A DNA stretch of 34,193 nucleotides, taken from contig CAKPIH010000010.1 in NCBI GenBank assembly GCA_934162325.1, positions 1 through 34,193 of the forward strand, written 5' to 3'. Positions 23,557-31,577 of this stretch are shown here, piece by piece. Numbering within the stretch: position 1 is the stretch's first letter; every line of letters starts with the position of its first letter. The stretch comes from an uncultured Bacilli bacterium (GTDB taxonomy: Bacteria; Bacillota_I; Bacilli_A; RF39; UBA660). The notes under the pieces are model-generated. The model saw only the letters and a program-made list of their open reading frames with translations. It did not search any database and was not told where the DNA came from. The position numbers were made by a program, and so were the translations under genes.

Positions 23557-24308
23557 AACTTAACAAGCTCCGTCTCTTTATTTTGTTTAGCAATAATAAT
23601 ATTATCAACATGAGTGTCACTATCATTAAGTCTTTCAATAAGTGTATTATAAGCAAGCTCCTCAGTATTATTATCTTCAGATAAGTGAGCAAGAATAATA
23701 CATTTAGTATTATTTCCTATAAAAGAAGACAAATATTTAGCCGAATCATAATTAGATAAATGACCTTTATCAGATAATATTCTTTGTCTTAAGTTAAACG
23801 GATAACTACCATTATTAAGCATTTCAATATCATGATTAGACTCCATAACATAAACATTTCTATTACTTAAAATATCAAAATACTTCTTATTAATATATCC
23901 AGTATCAGTAATATAAACAATAGAGTCATCACCACTTATGATTATATATCCTCTAGAATCAGGAGCATCATGAGAAGTCTTAATAACAATAATATGCATA
24001 TCTCCAATATCAAATTCATTTTCTAAAAATACATAATTATTTAAATAATCTAAACTCTTTAACATAACATCTGTAATATAAACAGGAATATTATATTTAT
24101 TTTCAAACACCTTAAGACCTTTAACATGATCAACATGAGTATGAGTAATTAGTACTGCATTTATTTCTTCAGGTTCAACACCAATATCCTCTAATTTTTC
24201 CTTTACATATTTAGCACTATTACCAACATCAATAAGTATTTTTACCTTTTCAGATTCTATATAAGTAGTATTTCCTTTACTACCAGAAGACAAAACACAA
24301 ATTTTCAT
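23553..24308 (-). CDS. walJ: WalJ/YycJ metallo-beta-lactamase-fold protein
   Basis: 251 aa from ATG 24308 in a TGATG overlap with the upstream stop. The metal-binding motif is HTHVDH (56-61). Other landmarks are SSGSKGNTTYIES at the start, a later SHDAPDSRGY, TDTGYI and NHDIEML, and GHLSNYDSA near the end, all typical of YycJ. The family is proposed to act as a nuclease linked to DNA repair or to cell-wall and division coordination. The walRK two-component genes that usually precede it are absent here, replaced by dnaB and an M23 peptidase gene. Confidence 0.93.
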   Translation of the reverse strand: MKICVLSSGSKGNTTYIESEKVKILIDVGNSAKYVKEKLEDIGVEPEEINAVLITHTHVDHVKGLKVFENKYNIPVYITDVMLKSLDYLNNYVFLENEFDIGDMHIIVIKTSHDAPDSRGYIIISGDDSIVYITDTGYINKKYFDILSNRNVYVMESNHDIEMLNNGSYPFNLRQRILSDKGHLSNYDSAKYLSSFIGNNTKCIILAHLSEDNNTEELAYNTLIERLNDSDTHVDNIIIAKQNKETELVKL

Positions 24309-25846
24309 CAATATAAATTTAGAGGATTAATAGGAGTTCCATTAGAGCTACCAACCATAACTCCAAAATGTAAATGTGTACCGCCATAAGGATTATAAGA
24401 ACTAGGTGTAGGTACAACATATCCTGTATTTCCCATTGTTGCAATTTTTTGTCCTCTAGCAACCGTTTGACCAACACTAACATTAATCTCTCTTAAATGC
24501 ATATAAATAGTATAATAACCTCCTGCATTATGATTAACTATAATATAATTACCTCTTCCACCATTACATCTAGTATAACCTGGTGAACAACCACCAACAG
24601 CTTTAACAACCACACCATTATTAGCAGCATATATTGAAGAACCATAACCAACATATATATCTAAGGCATCATGGAAAGAACCCCAACGATATTCAAAATA
24701 AGTAGTAATAGTATAAGGTTTGTCAGTTGGCCATGCCCAATAACTTAAGTCAGCAACATTAGGAGCATATTTTTGACCCTTAACAATAATCCTATTAATA
24801 GCAGGTTTAATTTCCGTAGAACTAGCAACAGTACCAGAAACCAATTGACCATTAACATACTGACTCTTTCTAGTTACTTTATATAAACCATTTTCACCAT
24901 CTCTAATAACTTCTTGATAACCAACATACTGACTAGAATCATATTGAATTTCCGTATCATAATCACGTTCTTCTTCTCCAACACTATGTATATCTACAAC
25001 AACAGATACTACAGGATCAATTAATCCAACATTTACTTTTTGATTTTCATAAAGTAAATTATTAGCACTAGTAAAACTTGGATTAGCAATCAAAAATTCC
25101 TGAACATTAAGCTTATGACTACTAGCAATTGATTCAATACTATCCTCTGCTTTAACTGTATAAGTTTCCTGTTCATCAAGTGTTCCATATAATAAATACT
25201 TACTAAGTTCATCACTATCAACAAATATTTTTTGATCAGTAGGAATTAAAGCTTCTTTATAAGTAATTTCATCATCAACATCAATATTTTCTATCATGCT
25301 ACCTGAATCTTTAACTTCTTCTTGTGTACCAGCTAAAAACTTTTCATATTGATCTTTATCAACAAAAGCCTTAATAGTATTTTCCAAAGCATCATCAAAA
25401 ACTTCCTTAGATAACACATAAATATTAGTTGTCTTAGTTTCATTTTCTTCCGAATCTTCACTCTCTACTTTACTAACAATTTTAATTTCATAACCCTTAA
25501 CAGTAAATTTCTTATTATCAATAATTTTATTATATATCTGTTCATCACTATTAACTGAAGTATCATAAGTAAAATTCTTTTTTATTTCAACTCCTTTAGG
25601 AGTATATACAGTATCAACATTGTACTTATTTTTTAATTCTTCTTCTTTAACATTTATATAATCCTCAAAACTTTTCTTAGAAACAATATTACCAATACTT
25701 CTACCATCTAAGTAAACAGTATAGACAGTTTGTGGTTCAATAGTAACATTTTTATAAAATACCAATAAAAATATCCCTAAAGAAATAACAATCAGAGAAA
25801 CAATAACACCAAATCCCCATTTATTATTATTTACCACTACTATCAC
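24308..25846 (-). CDS. LysM-G5-M23 peptidoglycan endopeptidase
   Basis: 512 aa. One membrane helix (12-31), a long variable region, a LysM-like segment (about 228-275: YTVKAEDSIESIASSHKLN), a G5-type domain (about 278-358), and an M23 peptidase domain (370-512). All the zinc and catalytic residues are present: H392-x3-D396, H450, H491-x-H493. It should cleave peptide cross-links in cell wall outside the membrane. The GTG start at 25846 overlaps dnaB by 20 nt; a second GTG three codons later is possible. It sits in the dnaB-walJ-rlmH operon, as in many Clostridia-like genomes. Confidence 0.92.
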   Translation of the reverse strand: MIVVVNNNKWGFGVIVSLIVISLGIFLLVFYKNVTIEPQTVYTVYLDGRSIGNIVSKKSFEDYINVKEEELKNKYNVDTVYTPKGVEIKKNFTYDTSVNSDEQIYNKIIDNKKFTVKGYEIKIVSKVESEDSEENETKTTNIYVLSKEVFDDALENTIKAFVDKDQYEKFLAGTQEEVKDSGSMIENIDVDDEITYKEALIPTDQKIFVDSDELSKYLLYGTLDEQETYTVKAEDSIESIASSHKLNVQEFLIANPSFTSANNLLYENQKVNVGLIDPVVSVVVDIHSVGEEERDYDTEIQYDSSQYVGYQEVIRDGENGLYKVTRKSQYVNGQLVSGTVASSTEIKPAINRIIVKGQKYAPNVADLSYWAWPTDKPYTITTYFEYRWGSFHDALDIYVGYGSSIYAANNGVVVKAVGGCSPGYTRCNGGRGNYIIVNHNAGGYYTIYMHLREINVSVGQTVARGQKIATMGNTGYVVPTPSSYNPYGGTHLHFGVMVGSSNGTPINPLNLY

Positions 25847-27170
25847 TCTCCCTCTTTATAGATAAAAATGTTGATGTCTTCTTCTTGAATAACAAATCAA
25901 TCGTTTTAGTAGGACCATTTCTGTGTTTAAGAATAATAAGTTGAATAGGATTAGGAACCTCGTCACCAACAGGAACTTCAACATCAGGTGCATGAAGTGC
26001 CGCAACAATATCAGCATCTTGCTCAATAGAACCAGATTCTCTCAAATCACTAAGAACTGGTTTTTTGTCTTCTCTTTTTTCAACACTTCTTGATAACTGT
26101 GATAAAGCAATTACAGGAACTTCAAGTTCAAGTGCCATAGTTTTAAGTGCCCTAGATATTTCAGAAACTTCTTGCTGTCTAGAACCAGAATATCTAGAAG
26201 AAGAATCAATAAGCTGTAAATAGTCAATTATAACAAGACCTAAACCATCACCTTGCGTAGCGAGTCTTCTACATTTAGCCTTAATTTCAGCAGGAGTAAC
26301 CCCTCCAGCATCATGAAAATAAATATTAGTATCAGCAAGTATACTAATCGCTTCATTAAATCTTTTCCAATCCTCATTTTCTAACTTACCAGTACTAAGT
26401 TTCTTATTATCAATTTGTCCAAGAGAACTAATCATTCTCATAATAAGTTGTTCAGCAGGCATCTCTAATGAAAATATTGCAATATTCTTTTTAGTACTCT
26501 TAGCAGCAGCTAATGCTAAATTAAGAGCAAAAGCCGTTTTACCAACAGCAGGTCTAGCAGCAATAATAATTAACTGCGTTGGATGTAATCCTTCAGTCAA
26601 AGAATCAAGTTCACCAAAACCAGTAGTCAAGCCATTAATTTTACCACCATTTTTAGATAAAAACTCTAAATCACTTTGAGCTTTACTAAGTACATCTTGT
26701 ACTTTTCTAAATTCACTTGTCTTTCTAAATTTAGAAATATTAAGAATATCTTTTTCCGCTTCATCAATAGTATCAGCAGCATTAACTTCTGCATTAGTGG
26801 CTTTATTAACAATATCCGTAGCTACTTCAATCATTTTTCTTAAAGTATACTTTTCACTAACTAAATTAATATAATATTCAATATTAGCCCCAGTAGCAAC
26901 AGAGTTAACTACTTCATTCAAATATTCAACTCCACCTACTTCACCAATTTTATTTATATTAATTAAATATGTTGTAACCGAAGTAATATCTACCGGAGTA
27001 TCATTCAAATACAATGATTTAATAGCGTCAAATATCTTACCATGACTATCTAAATAAAATATATCTTTATCAGCCTCTTCACATCCTCTTTGAAGAGATT
27101 CTCTAGACCAAAACATTGAGCCAAGTAAACACTTCTCAGCTTCAATATTTTTAGGTAATTCTTTATTCAT
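25827..27170 (-). CDS. dnaB: Replicative DNA helicase
   Basis: 447 aa (DnaC in Bacillus subtilis naming). N-terminal DnaB domain (PKNIEAEKCLLGSMF), then the RecA-like core with Walker A ARPAVGKT (K211), Walker B-type LGLVIIDYLQLI, and the RESGSIEQDADIV signature. It unwinds the fork as a hexamer using ATP. The SD AGGTGAG overlaps the rplI stop region, so the rplI-dnaB order and coupling follow the Bacilli pattern. Confidence 0.97.
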   Translation of the reverse strand: MNKELPKNIEAEKCLLGSMFWSRESLQRGCEEADKDIFYLDSHGKIFDAIKSLYLNDTPVDITSVTTYLININKIGEVGGVEYLNEVVNSVATGANIEYYINLVSEKYTLRKMIEVATDIVNKATNAEVNAADTIDEAEKDILNISKFRKTSEFRKVQDVLSKAQSDLEFLSKNGGKINGLTTGFGELDSLTEGLHPTQLIIIAARPAVGKTAFALNLALAAAKSTKKNIAIFSLEMPAEQLIMRMISSLGQIDNKKLSTGKLENEDWKRFNEAISILADTNIYFHDAGGVTPAEIKAKCRRLATQGDGLGLVIIDYLQLIDSSSRYSGSRQQEVSEISRALKTMALELEVPVIALSQLSRSVEKREDKKPVLSDLRESGSIEQDADIVAALHAPDVEVPVGDEVPNPIQLIILKHRNGPTKTIDLLFKKKTSTFLSIKRESDSSGK

Positions 27171-27177
27171 AACTCAC

Positions 27178-27621
27178 CTACTTCTTTATAAGTTCAACCC
27201 TAACCTTAGCAATAACCCCTTTATATAATTGAACATCTACATAAAACGCTCCAAGTGAAGATAAACTCTCATTCATCATAATCATCTTTTTATTAACGTC
27301 ATAACCAAGTGCACTTAGTTTCTCACAAATTTGTTTACTAGATATAGAGCCAAATACTTTTCCATCATTTCCTGCTTTAACATCAAAAGAAAGTTTTTCA
27401 GATTCAATTTTCTTTTTAACTTCATTTGCTTCTTTTATATTTTTCTCTTCAGTCTTTTTATTATTCTCTATTTCTACTTCTAATCTACCACCACTAGATT
27501 TAGTATATTTAACAGCATATCCATTCTTAATTAAATAATTAGTAGCATATCCGTCACTAACTTCTTTAATTTCATTCTTTTTACCTTGTTTTTTTAAATC
27601 TTTAATAAAAATAACCTTCAT
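27178..27621 (-). CDS. rplI: Ribosomal protein L9
   Basis: 147 aa. Starts MKVIFIKDLKKQGKKNEIKE and DGYATNYLIKNGYAV, the N-terminal 23S rRNA-binding domain. A long connecting helix (55-75) and a C-terminal domain (FGSISSKQICEKL) follow. AGAGGTGGG lies before the ATG. Promoter at 27646-27674; first gene of the rplI-dnaB-M23-walJ-rlmH operon. Confidence 0.97.
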   Translation of the reverse strand: MKVIFIKDLKKQGKKNEIKEVSDGYATNYLIKNGYAVKYTKSSGGRLEVEIENNKKTEEKNIKEANEVKKKIESEKLSFDVKAGNDGKVFGSISSKQICEKLSALGYDVNKKMIMMNESLSSLGAFYVDVQLYKGVIAKVRVELIKK

Positions 27622-27645
27622 TTATATCCCACCTCTTACTTATCT

Positions 27646-27674
27646 ATTATACAATATTTTTATAACAATGTCAT
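27646..27674 (-). promoter_or_regulatory. Sigma-A-type promoter of the rplI-dnaB operon
   Basis: ATGACA (27674-27669), 17-nt spacer, TATAAT (27651-27646), leftward, between the rpsR terminator and rplI. Confidence 0.82.
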
Positions 27675-27683
27675 TAAAAAAAG

Positions 27684-27710
27684 AAAAAATATAGCCATTA
27701 CTGACTATAT
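27684..27710 (-). terminator. Intrinsic terminator of rpsF-ssb-rpsR
   Basis: ATATAGTCA (27710-27702) pairs with TGGCTATAT (27697-27689), one G-U, followed by T-rich sequence. Confidence 0.85.
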
Positions 27711-27712
27711 TA

Positions 27713-27928
27713 TTATTTACAAAATGGAATAAATCCCATGAATCTTGCTCTTTTAACTTCTTGAGCAACATGTCTTTGATGTTTAGCACAAGTACCTGTA
27801 AATCTTCTAGGTAAAATTTTACCATTATCATTAATATATTTAGATATAATTGCTACATCTTTATAATTAACAGGTTTCCCTGCACACATATGACATATTT
27901 TTTTTCTTTTTTTACGAAATTCAGCCAT
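27713..27928 (-). CDS. rpsR: Ribosomal protein S18
   Basis: 71 aa. KKICHMCAGKPVNYKDVAII, then GKILPRRFTGTCAKHQRHV. It has Cys12, Cys15 and a C-x2-H near residue 47 (TGTCAKHQR), which look like a zinc-binding (C+) S18 form. S18 binds 16S rRNA with S6 in the small-subunit platform. Last gene of the rpsF-ssb-rpsR operon. Confidence 0.97.
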   Translation of the reverse strand: MAEFRKKRKKICHMCAGKPVNYKDVAIISKYINDNGKILPRRFTGTCAKHQRHVAQEVKRARFMGFIPFCK

Positions 27929-27943
27929 GTTTATCCTCCTTTT

Positions 27944-28429
27944 TTAGAATGGTAAATCATTGTCACTAATTTCAATTGAATCTCCAAATGCTTCAAATGG
28001 ATCTTTATCAACAGATACAGTTTCCATACTACTCATATTAGAAGAAGAGCTTACACTATCTTCTCTAGGAGGTTCAGGTAAACTATTAAAATCATTACTA
28101 CTAGTATTAGTACCTTTAGAATCTAAAAAACTAATATTATTAGCAAGAATCTCAGTAACATAAACTCTCTTACCATCTTTATCTTCATAATTTCTTGTTT
28201 GAATTCTTCCGTCTACTGCTATTTGATTACCTTTTTTTTGATATTTGACAAGATTTTCAGCTTGCTTATCCCAAACTACACAATTAATAAAATCAGCTTC
28301 TCTTTCACCATTTGCATTAGTAAAATTTCTATTTACTGCAATTGAAAACTGACAAACATTTCTACCAGTAGATGTAGATCTAAGTTCAGGATCTCTAGTT
28401 AATCTTCCTATCAATAATGCTTTATTCAT
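27944..28429 (-). CDS. ssb: Single-stranded DNA-binding protein
   Basis: 161 aa. OB-fold (1-105) with MNKALLIGRLTRDPELRST, FINCVVWDKQAENL and QIAVDGRIQTRNYEDKDG. A disordered Ser/Asn-rich linker and the conserved acidic tip D-N-D-L-P-F at the C-terminus, which recruits partner proteins, follow. Normal length. Located between rpsF and rpsR as in Bacillus subtilis. Confidence 0.97.
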   Translation of the reverse strand: MNKALLIGRLTRDPELRSTSTGRNVCQFSIAVNRNFTNANGEREADFINCVVWDKQAENLVKYQKKGNQIAVDGRIQTRNYEDKDGKRVYVTEILANNISFLDSKGTNTSSNDFNSLPEPPREDSVSSSSNMSSMETVSVDKDPFEAFGDSIEISDNDLPF

Positions 28430-28440
28430 ACTTATTCTCC

Positions 28441-28731
28441 TTATTTATCTAGGTTAATAACAAGATGTCTAACAACATTTTCATCAATTCTAGCTACTCT
28501 ATCAAATTCTTTAACAGCAGCATCATCAGATGTTTCTATGTTGTATAAAAAGTAATAACCTGATTTAAATTTCTTAATTTCATAAGCAAATTCTTTTTGA
28601 CCTAATTCTTTAGATAAAGTAATTTTAGCTTTGTGATCAGTTAAAATCTTCTCTAATGATTTAACAGTACCTTTAACAGTAGCTTCATCAATATCTGGTC
28701 TTACAATAAACATAATTTCATAATTTTTCAT
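28441..28731 (-). CDS. rpsF: Ribosomal protein S6
   Basis: 96 aa. MKNYEIMFIVRPDIDEATVK at the start, ELGQKEFAYEIKKFKSGYYF in the middle, and RHLVINLDK at the end. It binds 16S rRNA as a heterodimer with S18. First gene of the operon, with an AAAGGAGGTG SD and a structured leader that probably mediates S6:S18 feedback. Confidence 0.97.
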   Translation of the reverse strand: MKNYEIMFIVRPDIDEATVKGTVKSLEKILTDHKAKITLSKELGQKEFAYEIKKFKSGYYFLYNIETSDDAAVKEFDRVARIDENVVRHLVINLDK

Positions 28732-28744
28732 TATTACACCTCCT

Positions 28745-28790
28745 TTTGGACTAACGGCCTATTACTAGGCAAGGAGCTTTCGCTCACAAG
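28745..28790 (-). promoter_or_regulatory. Probable S6:S18-binding autoregulatory leader
   Basis: The short rpsF leader forms GAGC-GAAA-GCTC (28785-28774) and GCCTA-GTAA-TAGGC (28770-28757), the second ending in a CCG (28757-28755). A CCG in a leader hairpin is the hallmark I recall for the S6:S18 regulatory motif. Identification is by position and the CCG, not by a covariance search. Confidence 0.65.
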
Positions 28791-28791
28791 T

Positions 28792-28820
28792 ATTATAACA
28801 ATTTTATCTTAATAAGTAAA
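28792..28820 (-). promoter_or_regulatory. Sigma-A-type promoter of rpsF-ssb-rpsR
   Basis: TTTACT (28820-28815), 17-nt spacer, TATAAT (28797-28792), leftward. Confidence 0.85.
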
Positions 28821-28875
28821 GAACTTTTTACAAAAATTTAACTATTTACATAATATTATGACTTAATTTATAATT

Positions 28876-29607
28876 TTATCTCTTTCCACTATAAATTTCA
28901 TACCAATCTTTTAATTTATTACCTCCATCACTAGCCAATTTCTTTATAAAACTCCAACCAATTTTACAATTATCTTTTATATCACTAAATATATCTTTTG
29001 CCTTATTACAACCATCTTCATTATTAGAACAAATTTTAACAGATAAATCTAAATAACTACTAACTAATCTTTCCTTAACATCAGTATATATCTTATTTCC
29101 ATTACTAGATATACTCTTCTTATATCCAGGAATATGTTCTTCTATTTTACTATCTATCTTAAGAGCAAAAGCAATAACTTTTATTTTAGCATTATCACTA
29201 AGTTCATTAAAAGTATATCCCTTTATTTCTTTATCATAAAAAATAAAATCAACAATGTCAATAAAATATTCTTTAGCTTTATCTTTAATACTAACCTTAT
29301 TACTATTAATATCATTATAATTATTCTCAAAATACTGAATAACATCATTTTCATTCTTTATATTTTCACTACTATCATTATTATCTTGTCTAGTTATAGT
29401 CTCATCTTCATCTTTATCATTAGACTTATTACTTACTCCATTATTAGTAGTAGCTTTACTAGCAGATTTAATATTAGCATCATTATTAGGCTTAAGTTCA
29501 TTAATAGTTTCTTTTCCTTTATTAATACTAACAATAAACAAAATTAATAACAAAATAAAAGTAATAGAAGTAATAACTAGTACAATAATATTCTTCTTTT
29601 TATCCAT
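28876..29607 (-). CDS. Membrane-anchored exported protein of unknown function
   Basis: 243 aa from ATG 29607, behind GGTGGTGG; earlier in-frame starts have no SD. Basic N-terminus, one membrane helix (about 7-28), a Ser/Asn/Asp-rich low-complexity linker (40-90), then a globular helical domain (95-240) with Cys residues in KICSNNEDGCNKAKDI and DNCKIGW that might pair outside the cell. No family recognised. Own promoter, divergent from the gene at 29718. Confidence 0.65.
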   Translation of the reverse strand: MDKKKNIIVLVITSITFILLLILFIVSINKGKETINELKPNNDANIKSASKATTNNGVSNKSNDKDEDETITRQDNNDSSENIKNENDVIQYFENNYNDINSNKVSIKDKAKEYFIDIVDFIFYDKEIKGYTFNELSDNAKIKVIAFALKIDSKIEEHIPGYKKSISSNGNKIYTDVKERLVSSYLDLSVKICSNNEDGCNKAKDIFSDIKDNCKIGWSFIKKLASDGGNKLKDWYEIYSGKR

Positions 29608-29622
29608 AAAACCACCACCAAA

Positions 29623-29651
29623 ATAATAACACTTTTCAAAATAAAAAGCAA
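29623..29651 (-). promoter_or_regulatory. Promoter of the membrane-anchored protein gene
   Basis: TTGCTT (29651-29646), 17-nt spacer, TATTAT (29628-29623), leftward. Confidence 0.7.
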
Positions 29652-29656
29652 TATAA

Positions 29657-29685
29657 TTGACAAATATAAAAAAATAAAGTATCAT
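29657..29685 (+). promoter_or_regulatory. Promoter of the gene at 29718
   Basis: Consensus TTGACA (29657-29662), 17-nt spacer, TATCAT (29680-29685). Back-to-back with the leftward promoter, only 5 nt apart. Confidence 0.75.
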
Positions 29686-29717
29686 AATAATCACTTAAAA
29701 AGGAAGTGAGCTTGCAT

Positions 29718-30659
29718 ATGAAAGAAACAAAGTATATAACTATAGGGACTCCAATAATATCAAATGATATATTTCGTAATATACTAAGACCATTAGATAA
29801 TTTTAGTCTTAAACCAACTGGAGGTCTTTGGGCATCAAAATTCAATTTACCATATGGAAAAATATGTCCGTGGTTTGATTACCTACTAGATGCTAGAGGA
29901 ATAGCAAGAGCAATATCAGAATATAGAGATTTAACAAAAGCTACTATTTTTACCCTAAAAGAAGATGCTAATATTTTAACAATAAATACTTCTAATCAAA
30001 TACTTGAACTATCAAAAAAATATCCATCATATTATCAATCATTAAACTATATTTATGAAATAACCGAAAGAAATACAATTTTTGATTATGAAGTGCTATC
30101 AAAAGCATATGATGGAATATACATAAACTATGAAAATATATATCGAGAAATAAAATCTGAAGTATTTGATTCTTGGAGTATTGATACCCTACTTTTATTT
30201 AATTTAAACTGTATAAAAGAATACCAATCAACAAAAATCAATGTTAATTTCCATGAGCTTTATCCATTACCATATATAGATATGCAAAAAGATTTAAGTA
30301 CTCCAAAATTAATATCAAATAGAAGTATAAATTACAATGAAATATATAACTATGTAGAGTCAATATTCAAAGAATTAACTAAAGATATTAATGTGCAATC
30401 ATTTTCTAACTATGATGAATTTTTTGAAACAATAATATACTATGCCAATGAAGCTCTAAAAATAGCAACAATATCAAAAGAAAAAGAAATAAAATTAATA
30501 CAAGAATCATTAAAAGAAAATAATCTAGAAATAGCAGAAAAAATAATTATAAGAAATATAGTACTAAATTATCTAAGCGAATATCTATATCAAGAACAAG
30601 ATAAAATTATAACATTACCAAAAACTCCATCTAGTAAAAGAAAAATGTATAAAATATAA
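29718..30659 (+). CDS. Uncharacterised protein with a KPTGGLWAS motif
   Basis: 313 aa from ATG 29718, behind GGAAGTGAG. It has no signal peptide or membrane helix. The N-terminus reads KYITIGTPI, then SLKPTGGLWASKF and ICPWFDYLLDARGI; a K-P-x-G-G-L-W-x-S motif followed by a W is something I associate with uncharacterised, possibly nucleotide-handling or ADP-ribosyltransferase-like, bacterial proteins. The middle (VLSKAYDGIYINYENIYREI, DSWSIDTLLLFN) is also compact and conserved-looking. The C-terminal 90 residues are helical and charged. Monocistronic from a strong promoter, followed by the ArsP_2-like permease gene. Function unknown. Confidence 0.6.
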   Translation: MKETKYITIGTPIISNDIFRNILRPLDNFSLKPTGGLWASKFNLPYGKICPWFDYLLDARGIARAISEYRDLTKATIFTLKEDANILTINTSNQILELSKKYPSYYQSLNYIYEITERNTIFDYEVLSKAYDGIYINYENIYREIKSEVFDSWSIDTLLLFNLNCIKEYQSTKINVNFHELYPLPYIDMQKDLSTPKLISNRSINYNEIYNYVESIFKELTKDINVQSFSNYDEFFETIIYYANEALKIATISKEKEIKLIQESLKENNLEIAEKIIIRNIVLNYLSEYLYQEQDKIITLPKTPSSKRKMYKI

Positions 30660-30688
30660 TTGTACTAAAATAATATTAATGTTATAAT
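30660..30688 (+). promoter_or_regulatory. Sigma-A-type promoter of the permease gene
   Basis: TTGTAC (30660-30665), 17-nt spacer, TATAAT (30683-30688). Confidence 0.85.
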
Positions 30689-30708
30689 TAAAAACGGAGT
30701 GATAACAT

Positions 30709-31554
30709 ATGAAAGAAATAATTTTAGATACAATTATAGATTCATTAAAATTAATACCATTCTTATTAGTGGCTTTTCTAATAATAGAATTATTAGAACA
30801 TAAATTAAATAACAAAACTAAAAACATTATAACCAAATCAAAAAAAGTAGGACCAATAATTGGTTCCCTATTAGGAGTAATACCACAATGTGGTTTCTCT
30901 GTAATGGCTACTAATCTATATATAACAAGAATAATAACACTAGGTACATTAATATCAATATATTTATCTACTAGTGATGAAATGTTAATAATAATGATAT
31001 CCGAAAAAGTAGAAATATCATTAATACTAAAAATATTATTAATAAAAATATTCTTCGGTATAGTATATGGTTTAATAATAGATAAAATAATAAATAAAAA
31101 GAAAAAAGATAAAGAAACAAATTATGAATTATGTGATGAAGAACATTGTGATTGCAATCATAGTATATTATTATCAGCAATAAAACACACCTTACATATA
31201 ACACTATTTATATTTATCATAACACTAATAATAAATACTATATTCACCCTACTAGGAGACAATTATCTATCAAAAATATTATTAAATAACAGTATATTAT
31301 CTCCATTCATAACTAGTTTAATAGGACTAATACCAAATTGTGCTGCTAGTGTAATATTAACAGAATTATATTTAAATAGTTCCATATCATTAGGAGCCTT
31401 AATTGGAGGTCTCCTAACAAGTAGTGGTTCTTCCCTATTAGTATTAATTAAAAATAATAAAAGCAAAAAAGAAAATCTATCAATTATCCTATTACTCTAT
31501 GTATTAGGAGTCTTATCAGGAATAATAATAGAATTAATAAGTCTAATAAAGTAA
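30709..31554 (+). CDS. ArsP_2-type putative metal exporter permease
   Basis: 281 aa, polytopic with about eight to ten helices in two homologous halves. Each half carries the same signature: GVIPQCGFSVMATNLY then GTLISIYLSTSDEM in the first, and GLIPNCAASVILTELYL then GALIGGLLTSSGSSLLV in the second. This matches the PF11449-type 'putative 10TM heavy-metal exporter / manganese transporter' family. Between the halves lies a cytoplasmic loop with C-D-E-E-H-C-D-C-N-H, a likely metal-binding patch. Substrate (Mn, As or other) is not proven. Own promoter and terminator. Confidence 0.82.
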   Translation: MKEIILDTIIDSLKLIPFLLVAFLIIELLEHKLNNKTKNIITKSKKVGPIIGSLLGVIPQCGFSVMATNLYITRIITLGTLISIYLSTSDEMLIIMISEKVEISLILKILLIKIFFGIVYGLIIDKIINKKKKDKETNYELCDEEHCDCNHSILLSAIKHTLHITLFIFIITLIINTIFTLLGDNYLSKILLNNSILSPFITSLIGLIPNCAASVILTELYLNSSISLGALIGGLLTSSGSSLLVLIKNNKSKKENLSIILLLYVLGVLSGIIIELISLIK

Positions 31555-31574
31555 CATTAAGTTGTTACTTTTTT
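31549..31574 (+). terminator. Intrinsic terminator of the permease gene
   Basis: AAGTAAC (31549-31555) pairs with GTTACTT (31564-31570), then TTTT. It lies between convergent permease and uvsE genes and overlaps the permease stop. Confidence 0.85.
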
Positions 31575-31577
31575 AAA

